Assembly: GCA_023380575.1 (NCBI GenBank)
Contig: JAMCRM010000055.1
Span: 1-8,623 of the forward strand
Direction of reading: 5' to 3'
Length of the DNA stretch: 8,623 nucleotides
Source of the DNA: Acidobacteriota bacterium
GTDB lineage: Bacteria; Acidobacteriota; Terriglobia; Bryobacterales; Bryobacteraceae
Below, piece after piece: positions 1 through 6,039 of this stretch. How positions within the stretch are numbered: position 1 is the stretch's first letter; the number at the start of each line of letters is the position of its first letter. A program made the translations under genes and the position numbers. The notes below the pieces were generated by a model. It searched no databases. It was not told where the DNA came from and was given only the letters and a program-made list of their open reading frames with translations.

Positions 1-1
1 C

Positions 2-1867
2 CTCGCGAATGTTTTCGGATTCCGCCACACGCTTTTGCTGCTGGACTGGCAGGTAGTTTTGCATGTCTTCCTTGGCGGGGCGCTCACTTGGTTCCTCCTG
101 CGGCGGCTTAAGCTCGGCGAAGTGGCTGCCATTTTCGGAGGCACGATCTTTCAACTGGGCGGCTATTTTACTTCCCAGACGCAGCACGTCGGCGCGGCCG
201 CTGGCGCCGCCTGGATGCCCTTGGTCTGGCTCAGCGTGATCTCGCTGGCCGAGGGGCTCAGTTGGCGCTGGCTCGTAACGTTGGCTCTCGGACTCGCCAT
301 GTCCATTCTGGCCGGATTCCCGGCCGTTACCGCAGTCGTCTTCGCGTCGGCCGTTATGTTGGCGCTGCTCCTGATTCTTTTCCGTCAGGCCCAGCGTTGC
401 CTCCTGGTCCGCGTGGCGGTCGGCGTGGCACTCTCCCTGCTGCTGACAGCAGTGCAATTGCTCCCCACGTTCGAGCTCATCTCCTGGAGCGTGGCGGCCC
501 ACCGCGGCGAATGGGACGGTGCCGGTGGAGGGCCCTTACGCGGACTCGGCTCGTTGCTCATTCCTAACTTCAACGGCGTTTTCGATATCCAAAACTTCAA
601 ACTGCCTTACAACCCAACCTTTCTCTACCTCTACTGCGGCATTCCGGCGCTCATGTTAGCCTTCGCCGGCGCCGTCACCACTCGGCGGCTGGGCGCGCTC
701 TTTTCTGCCATGACCTTGTGTGCCACCGTCTGGATGATGGGGGCGAAAACGCCTCTTGGCGTTTGGGTGGCCTCCATCACCCCGGGTGTAATCAAAGCGC
801 CGCTCTATGCCGAATTCGCCATGCCCGCCTTTGTGCTCGGCATCAGTGTGCTCGCCGCTTTAGGTGCCGAAAGATGGATCGCGCCACGGCGCGCCTGGAT
901 CGGTTACACGCTAATCGTCATCGCCGCTGCGGACCTCACTTTCGCGGGTTCGGGCCTCCCGTTCCACCTCATGTCGCTAACGGACGACCCGGGCGTCTCG
1001 GTGGAACAGTTCGAGGGAAGCCGGGCCATGCTTCACCGCATGCAGAAACTCGTCAACCAGTCGCTACCGCCCGCTCGCATTGAAGGTTATAACGATTCCA
1101 GAAACTGGGCCACCGCCGCGCCAATTACAAATCTCCCAACAGCGAACGGCGACGACCCCTTGGCGCTCGCACGGATCGTGAAAGTTCGTTCGCTGTTCGC
1201 CAAGGGGGCACCCTGGGAGCGCTACTACACGTTATCCAATTTGAACTCGCCAATGCTCGATCTGCTAAACATCCGCTTTGTGCTCACTTGGGCGCCTTCG
1301 GATCAGCCAGCCCTGCATCATCCAAAATCTATATTGACAGAGAGGCTTCTCGGCCATCAGGTCTATGAGAACCGGGATGTGCTGCCGCGTTACTTCTTGG
1401 TCGCCGAGGTGCGCGGTGCGGACAACATCGAGGGCGCCATCGCCGCGCTAACTTCGCCGGGTTACGACCCGCACTCGATGGCGGTCGTCGAAGGCTACCC
1501 CAGCGACGGCTCGCCAAGGAAACTGCCTGCTGTCGAGGTCGTGAGCTATGGCGATACCCGCATCGAACTCGCGGTGAATACGCCCGTGCCCTCGTACCTG
1601 GTCACCTCGGAAACCTGGCACCCCGGCTGGCATGAGCGCATTGACGGCCGCGAAGAGCCTCTGCTGATCACTAATGCCGCCTTCCGCGGCCTGCCTGTTC
1701 CTGCGGGGCGTCATCGAATCTCGATGTATTTCGCTCCCGCCAGCTTCTGGCTTGGTGCTGGCATCACCCTGCTCGCATCCCTCGCTCTCTCGTTTCTCGC
1801 CTTTTGCCAGGCGAAGGCACGATCCTCCGCGCCCGGACCACCGCAGTGCTTGAAGGCGGCATTCTAA
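2..1867 (+). CDS. YfhO-like membrane protein (GT-C type glycosyltransferase-like), 5' partial
   Basis: This is the C-terminal part of a large polytopic inner-membrane protein of the YfhO family. The frame is open from base 2 with no stop, so the gene begins left of the window; the TTG at 35 is only the first internal start-like codon and is not a convincing start. Counting from that TTG, hydrophobic segments lie near residues 6-24, 28-45, 54-73, 78-112, 122-143, 196-213, 221-240, 258-277 and 288-303. A soluble domain of about 260 residues follows, then one last membrane helix near 571-592. Family hallmarks in the soluble part are LLNIRFVLT (410-418), ENRDVLPRYFLV (445-456) and PGWHERIDG (530-538) followed by AFRGLPVPAGRH. 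Bacillus YfhO is linked to lipoteichoic-acid glycosylation; in Gram-negative soil bacteria the substrate is unknown, and transfer of sugar from a lipid carrier to an envelope acceptor is inference. The usual N-terminal part with the first extracytoplasmic loop is outside the window. The next gene starts 75 bases downstream on the same strand. Confidence 0.85.
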   Translation, partial: LANVFGFRHTLLLLDWQVVLHVFLGGALTWFLLRRLKLGEVAAIFGGTIFQLGGYFTSQTQHVGAAAGAAWMPLVWLSVISLAEGLSWRWLVTLALGLAMSILAGFPAVTAVVFASAVMLALLLILFRQAQRCLLVRVAVGVALSLLLTAVQLLPTFELISWSVAAHRGEWDGAGGGPLRGLGSLLIPNFNGVFDIQNFKLPYNPTFLYLYCGIPALMLAFAGAVTTRRLGALFSAMTLCATVWMMGAKTPLGVWVASITPGVIKAPLYAEFAMPAFVLGISVLAALGAERWIAPRRAWIGYTLIVIAAADLTFAGSGLPFHLMSLTDDPGVSVEQFEGSRAMLHRMQKLVNQSLPPARIEGYNDSRNWATAAPITNLPTANGDDPLALARIVKVRSLFAKGAPWERYYTLSNLNSPMLDLLNIRFVLTWAPSDQPALHHPKSILTERLLGHQVYENRDVLPRYFLVAEVRGADNIEGAIAALTSPGYDPHSMAVVEGYPSDGSPRKLPAVEVVSYGDTRIELAVNTPVPSYLVTSETWHPGWHERIDGREEPLLITNAAFRGLPVPAGRHRISMYFAPASFWLGAGITLLASLALSFLAFCQAKARSSAPGPPQCLKAAF

Positions 1868-1942
1868 GCCGCCGGCCGCGCGGGACCGATGCCACCGCCA
1901 ATCGCATGCTGGAGCTACAAATTCGCTTCAGTTTCTGAGTAA

Positions 1943-2581
1943 ATGGAGGAGATGACACGCAGAACAGCAATCGCCGGCATGGGATTAGTCGCGGCCGCCG
2001 CCGGCCAGACGATGAAAAGCCCTCTCCAAGCGAAGAATGGCGCGGAAAAGAGGGTGCTTACGGTCCTTGAGGACATAGACAAGAACGCGAAAACGTCCGA
2101 GGACGTCCCCATGGTGGACGGCCGCATGATTCGCCTTCTCGCCGAGACATCCGGCGCAAGAAACGCGTTGGAGATCGGCACCTCCTTCGGGTGTTCGTGT
2201 CTCTGGCTGTGCCTGGCCCTGCAATCCACGGGGGGCCAACTCACTACGTTTGAAATCGATCCTCGCAGGGCTGCGATGGCAAGGGAGCGTTTCCAGCGCG
2301 CCGGCGTGGACCAGAGGGTCCGGCTGGTAGTAGGCGACGCCCACCGGGAGGTCGCGAAGCAGAAAGGTCCGCTCGACCTGGTCTTTATCGATGCGGATAA
2401 AGAAGGTTATCCGGATTACCTCAAACAGATTCTGCCGCTGGTGCGTCCGGGAGGCCTGATTCTGGCCCATGACATCGACTCCGCCGAAGACTACGTTGCA
2501 GCCGTCAGCGCGAACCCGGAGCTGGAGACGGTCTTCTACATGGAGGGGCAAGGCCTCGGGATCACGCTGAAGAAGAGGTAA
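1943..2581 (+). CDS. Class I SAM-dependent O-methyltransferase (COMT-like, family 3) with putative Tat signal
   Basis: The product is a Rossmann-fold methyltransferase of the catechol/caffeoyl-CoA O-methyltransferase type, about 210 residues, close to the family length. Visible motifs, numbered from the ATG at 1943, are the SAM loop ALEIGTSFG (75-83), the acidic end of strand 2 TFEIDP (102-107), GDA (131-133), FIDADKEGYPDY (148-159, metal and catalytic region) and GGLILAHDID (170-179). The C-terminus GITLKKR is typical of this subgroup. The N-terminus is unusual: TRRTAIAG followed by a short hydrophobic Ala/Gly/Val stretch looks like a twin-arginine signal (see findings). The start is uncertain. 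ATG 1943 has no good Shine-Dalgarno. ATG 1952 is preceded by GGAGGAG but almost without a spacer. ATG 1979 lacks a site and would remove the RR motif. The acceptor substrate cannot be told. The gene lies 75 bases after the YfhO-like gene, so co-transcription is possible but not shown. Confidence 0.88.
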   Translation: MEEMTRRTAIAGMGLVAAAAGQTMKSPLQAKNGAEKRVLTVLEDIDKNAKTSEDVPMVDGRMIRLLAETSGARNALEIGTSFGCSCLWLCLALQSTGGQLTTFEIDPRRAAMARERFQRAGVDQRVRLVVGDAHREVAKQKGPLDLVFIDADKEGYPDYLKQILPLVRPGGLILAHDIDSAEDYVAAVSANPELETVFYMEGQGLGITLKKR

Positions 2582-2626
2582 ATGCCGGTTCACCGCCGAG
2601 GCGCGTCAAAATAATCGGCAAAGGGA

Positions 2627-2655
2627 TTGATTCGGGCCATAAACAGGAGTAGTCT
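2627..2655 (+). promoter_or_regulatory. Possible sigma-70-like promoter of the TonB receptor gene
   Basis: TTGATT at 2627-2632 matches four of six bases of the -35 consensus. TAGTCT at 2650-2655 matches three of six of the -10 consensus, with the ideal 17-base spacer. Transcription would start near 2662, just before the inverted repeat at 2665-2685, which is where a repressor site would be expected. The -10 match is weak, so this is a candidate only. Confidence 0.25.
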
Positions 2656-2664
2656 ATTTCCGAT

Positions 2665-2691
2665 ATTAGGGGTCTTGATCCTAATTTAGGA
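2665..2691 (+). promoter_or_regulatory. Overlapping inverted repeats, candidate operator or RNA switch of the TonB receptor gene
   Basis: Two perfect inverted repeats share one arm. ATTAGG at 2665-2670 is complementary to CCTAAT at 2680-2685. The core TTAGG-N9-CCTAA (2666-2684) has the length and outer arms of the 19-bp DtxR/IdeR metal-regulator box, although the central bases do not match that consensus. Overlapping it, TCCTAATTTAGGA (2679-2691) is a 13-bp palindrome with 6-base arms around one central base, and its right arm runs into the Shine-Dalgarno. The site lies between the candidate promoter and the start of an outer-membrane receptor, a gene class often controlled by metal supply. 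The inverted repeats are seen directly; the regulator is inference. Confidence 0.45.
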
Positions 2692-2693
2692 GG
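2688..2693 (+). promoter_or_regulatory. Strong Shine-Dalgarno of the TonB receptor gene
   Basis: AGGAGG lies 6 bases before ATG 2700 and fixes the start of the receptor gene. Its first four bases are inside the right arm of the palindrome at 2679-2691, so pairing there would partly mask it. Confidence 0.85.
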
Positions 2694-2699
2694 CCTGTC

Positions 2700-5600
2700 A
2701 TGGCTACGTTGTTCGTACGAGCAGCGCTGCTGATCGTCGCCCTTGCCCATTTCGCTCTGGCCCAGAATTCCAGCATCCAGGGCGTGATCACAGATCCTTC
2801 GGGTGCGCCCGTGCCCGATGTTTCCGTTACGATTACGAATGCTTCCACCGGTGTCGCCAGTTCCACGACCACCAACGAGCGGGGATTCTACGCCGCGCCA
2901 TTGCTGCAGACCGGCACCTACCGTCTGGCGGCGCTGAAGGCGGGATTCGCTCCGGTGAGCGTGGAGGAACTGAAGCTCGATGTCGGGCAGATCGCACGCG
3001 TGGATCTCAACCTGAAGATCGGCGCGGTGGCTGAAGTGGTGGAAGTCACGGCGGCGGCGGCGCTGCTGGAATCCGAAACCACTACCATGGGACAGGCGAT
3101 CGAGAACAAGCGTATTGTGGAGATGCCGCTCAACTTGCGCAACTATCTCGAACTGGCGAGGACCGCGGCCGGCGTGCTGCCCGCGCGCATGCTGAACCGG
3201 GGCGCTCGCACCACGGGTGAAGACGGAACCGAGGGAGGGTTCATCGGCCTCGGCCAGCGCGCCTATCAAACCAACGTGCTGCTGGACGGCGTGGATAACA
3301 GTTCGCGCGCCTCCGGCGGCCCGCTCGGATATCAGGCGCAGGCCGTCAAGCCGGCGGTGGACACCGTGGCCGAGTTCAAAGTAGTTACCAACAATAACTC
3401 GGCGGAGTACGGCTACCGGATGGGTCCCAAAGTCATCGTATCGACGAAGTCCGGATCGAACGAGTTGCACGCCTCGCTTTACGAATTCCTGCGCAATGAC
3501 AAACTGGACGGCACCAACTTCTTTGCCAACCGCTCGGGCTCGAAGAAGCCGACTCTCCGCCAGAACCAGTTCGGCGGCACGGTCGGCGGCGCCGTTATCA
3601 AGAACCGGACCTTCTATTTCTTCAGCTACCAGGGCACGCGTATCCGTAAAGGACAGAGTTTCACATCCACGGTACCGGGCGCCCTTGCCCGCAGCGGGAA
3701 TTTTTCCCAGGAGGGCACGAACCGCAACCGCATCTTCGATCCCCTGACCACGACGGGGACCGGCACCGATGCCATCCGGCTTCCCTTCGCTAACAACGTG
3801 ATCCCGTCCAGCCGCTTCGACCCGGTGGTGGCCAAGATCATGCAGAACTATCCGATGCCGAACATCGCGGGCCGGGATACCATGTCGAACAATTACTTCT
3901 TCGCGCCCAGCGATGTGGAAACCGATAACCAGTACGACATCAAGATCGACCACAACTTCAGCGAGCGGGACCGCACGTTTTATCGCTGGAGCATCCGCCG
4001 CGACAACAAGCTGCAGAACGGCCCGCTGCCGATCTCCGCAAACGGCGGCGGTCTCGGGCAGACCGTGTTTCTCCCCTCGGACAACCTCATGGGAAGCTGG
4101 ACCCACACATTCACGCCGACTATCTTCAATGAGGCGCGCTTCGGGTTCACGCATTACCCCACGCGCTTCGACATCCTGGACACGACGAACCTGAACAAGG
4201 TGTACGGCGTCAAGGGCGCCCCCGGCGATAATTTCGGCGATGGCCTGGACCACGGGCTGGCGCGATTCACGCCCTCGGGCTACAACGAAATTGGCTCGCG
4301 CAGCTTCTGGCCCAACCGCAACTGGCTCGACAATCTCCAGTTCAACGACAATATTCTGATGCAGAAGGGCAGCCATGCGCTGAAGGCGGGGGTCGAGTTC
4401 CGCAGGGCCGATATTTTCCGCGAGGCGCAACGCTTCCGCCGGGGACAGTTCGCGTTCAGCAAGGTCTATACTTCCGAGAAACCAAACGACGCGGCCAGCC
4501 GCTCCGCAACCGGCAACGGCCTGGCGGATATGATGCTCGGCTGGGCCTCGCAGGCCACCGTCGGCAATCAACTCAGTGAGGACGTGATCACGCCTTATTG
4601 GGGCCTGTATTTTCTCGACGACTGGAAGATCACTTCCAGGTTGACCATGAACATCGGCCTGCGCTGGGAGTGGTTCGCCAATCCCTATTTCCCCCAAGGC
4701 GTGCCGGTGGGCCGTCTGGGAGTGAGCCGTTTCCTGACCGAATTCAATGTGGCGCGGACCGATCCGCTTTACGAAACTTTCCAGCGTCCCAAGGACGGCA
4801 GGGATTCCGGAGGCAACGAGGATCTGAACAACTTCGCGCCACGCCTGGGACTCGCCTACCGGCTCAGCCAGAAAACGGTGATGCGAACCGGTTTCGGCTT
4901 GTTTTATGGGGAAGCGGACGTCATCACCAGCGAGAGTGCGCGCTGGATCAACCAGACTCCCGATTTCACCGAAGTCGTGACGAACGGAACCAATCTCACA
5001 CAGGCTGCCACGGTGCAGAGCGGTTTTCCGCTGGTGACACTGCCGGCCACGGCGCCGGTGGCGGGCACGAACGTCGAAGTCAGCAGGAACGATTACCCGA
5101 CACAGTATTCGTCGCAATGGTTCTTCGACGTGCAACGGGAACTGCCGGGTGACATGTTGTTTGCGGCCGGTTACCAAGGCTCCAAATCGACACATCTGTT
5201 CGCCGGCCGGAACATCAACAACGGCGGGCCGAATCCAAGCGTTCCGGAGTCGCAACGCCGGGTACGCCCGCGGTGGAACACGGTCACGCTACGCGATCCC
5301 GGGTTCAATTCGAATTACAACGCCCTCGTGGCCCGAGTGGAAAAGCGTTTTTCGAAAGGCCTCACGTTCCTCACCTCTTATACGTTCTCCCACACCATCG
5401 ATCAGGGTGAGGAATCGCTGGACGAAAACCTCTCCGGACGCGCCAACGAATACAACCTGGCCAGTGAGCGCGGCAATTCCAGCCTCGACCGGCGCCACAA
5501 TTTCATCACCAGCTTCACCTACGAGCTTCCGTTCGGCCGGGGCAGGAGCTATGGCACGAACATGCACCGCGGGCTGGATTTCCTGCTGGGCGGCTGGCAA

Positions 5601-6023
5601 CTCGGCGGAATCGTCTCCTTCATGACGGGCGTTCCGTTCGATATCAACTATCCCGGCGACTCGCAGAATAGCGGCACACGGAACCGGGGCAACCGGATCG
5701 CCAACGGCACAGTTTCCAATCCGACCATCGACCAGTGGTTCGATCAGTACGCCTTCGTGGCCAGCGCCCCCGGTGTCTATGGCAACACCGCGCGCAACGT
5801 GCTGTACGGGCCCGGGCTCAGAAATTTCGACCTGATCGTCGGCAAGACCTTCAGACTGCCGAAGGAAGGCCACCAGGTGCAGGTCCGGTTCGAGTCGTTC
5901 AATTTCACGAACACCCCGCACTTCGGCCAGCCGGCATCCGGCCTGCGCGCGCCGGACACCGCCACCATCGCCCGGGCCGATGAGCCGCGCCGGATTCAGT
6001 TCGCCCTGAAATATACGTTCTGA
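2700..6023 (+). CDS. Oar-like TonB-dependent outer-membrane receptor with N-terminal carboxypeptidase-regulatory domain
   Basis: This is an outer-membrane beta-barrel receptor of 1107 residues, a typical length for the large Acidobacteriota family. The start is set by AGGAGG six bases upstream. A Sec signal peptide covers residues 1-21, with probable cleavage after ALA before QNSS. Residues about 25-107 form a carboxypeptidase-regulatory-like beta-sandwich (IQGVITDPSGAPVPDVSV, then GFYAAPLLQTGTYRL). A plug-like region follows at about 115-255, with VLLDGVDNSS (193-202) and EFKVVTNNNSAEYG (225-238). The remainder is the barrel, including YEFLRNDKLDGTNFF, GLYFLDDWKIT and RRHNF (931-935) followed by TYELPFGRG. 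The protein ends in KYTF; a C-terminal phenylalanine is the usual signal for outer-membrane insertion. Such receptors are presumed to import polymers, peptides or metal chelates using TonB-ExbBD energy; the ligand cannot be read here. No classical TonB box is evident and no partner lipoprotein gene adjoins it, so it looks monocistronic. It converges on the permease gene with a 15-base gap. Confidence 0.93.
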   Translation: MATLFVRAALLIVALAHFALAQNSSIQGVITDPSGAPVPDVSVTITNASTGVASSTTTNERGFYAAPLLQTGTYRLAALKAGFAPVSVEELKLDVGQIARVDLNLKIGAVAEVVEVTAAAALLESETTTMGQAIENKRIVEMPLNLRNYLELARTAAGVLPARMLNRGARTTGEDGTEGGFIGLGQRAYQTNVLLDGVDNSSRASGGPLGYQAQAVKPAVDTVAEFKVVTNNNSAEYGYRMGPKVIVSTKSGSNELHASLYEFLRNDKLDGTNFFANRSGSKKPTLRQNQFGGTVGGAVIKNRTFYFFSYQGTRIRKGQSFTSTVPGALARSGNFSQEGTNRNRIFDPLTTTGTGTDAIRLPFANNVIPSSRFDPVVAKIMQNYPMPNIAGRDTMSNNYFFAPSDVETDNQYDIKIDHNFSERDRTFYRWSIRRDNKLQNGPLPISANGGGLGQTVFLPSDNLMGSWTHTFTPTIFNEARFGFTHYPTRFDILDTTNLNKVYGVKGAPGDNFGDGLDHGLARFTPSGYNEIGSRSFWPNRNWLDNLQFNDNILMQKGSHALKAGVEFRRADIFREAQRFRRGQFAFSKVYTSEKPNDAASRSATGNGLADMMLGWASQATVGNQLSEDVITPYWGLYFLDDWKITSRLTMNIGLRWEWFANPYFPQGVPVGRLGVSRFLTEFNVARTDPLYETFQRPKDGRDSGGNEDLNNFAPRLGLAYRLSQKTVMRTGFGLFYGEADVITSESARWINQTPDFTEVVTNGTNLTQAATVQSGFPLVTLPATAPVAGTNVEVSRNDYPTQYSSQWFFDVQRELPGDMLFAAGYQGSKSTHLFAGRNINNGGPNPSVPESQRRVRPRWNTVTLRDPGFNSNYNALVARVEKRFSKGLTFLTSYTFSHTIDQGEESLDENLSGRANEYNLASERGNSSLDRRHNFITSFTYELPFGRGRSYGTNMHRGLDFLLGGWQLGGIVSFMTGVPFDINYPGDSQNSGTRNRGNRIANGTVSNPTIDQWFDQYAFVASAPGVYGNTARNVLYGPGLRNFDLIVGKTFRLPKEGHQVQVRFESFNFTNTPHFGQPASGLRAPDTATIARADEPRRIQFALKYTF

Positions 6024-6026
6024 TAT

Positions 6027-6039
6027 GGGGCGACGCCCC
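6027..6039. terminator. Short GC hairpin in the convergent gap, possible weak bidirectional terminator
   Basis: GGGGC-GAC-GCCCC forms a perfect 5-bp stem with a 3-base loop, four bases after the receptor stop. Its right end touches the stop codon of the opposing permease gene (6041-6039 on the minus strand). No T-run follows on either strand, so intrinsic termination would be weak. It may simply limit convergent read-through or be a fragment of a dispersed GC-rich palindrome. Confidence 0.3.

Noticed and set aside
35..37. TTG at 35 as the true start of the YfhO-like gene
   Set aside because: The frame stays open to the window edge, with membrane-protein-like residues before it, and the family needs more N-terminal sequence. 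The gene is cut by the window border.
1868..1942. GC-rich palindromic stretch after the YfhO-like gene as a terminator
   Set aside because: Short self-complementary bits such as CCGCGCGG are present, but there is no clear stem-loop with a T-run; nothing beyond base composition supports it.
2562..5255. A very long open frame (897 codons) on the minus strand, antisense to the receptor gene and the methyltransferase tail
   Set aside because: It lies opposite a clearly real TonB receptor gene. Its product is rich in Arg, Ala, Val and His with no recognisable domain, signal or hydrophobic pattern, as expected from the complement of GC-rich codons.
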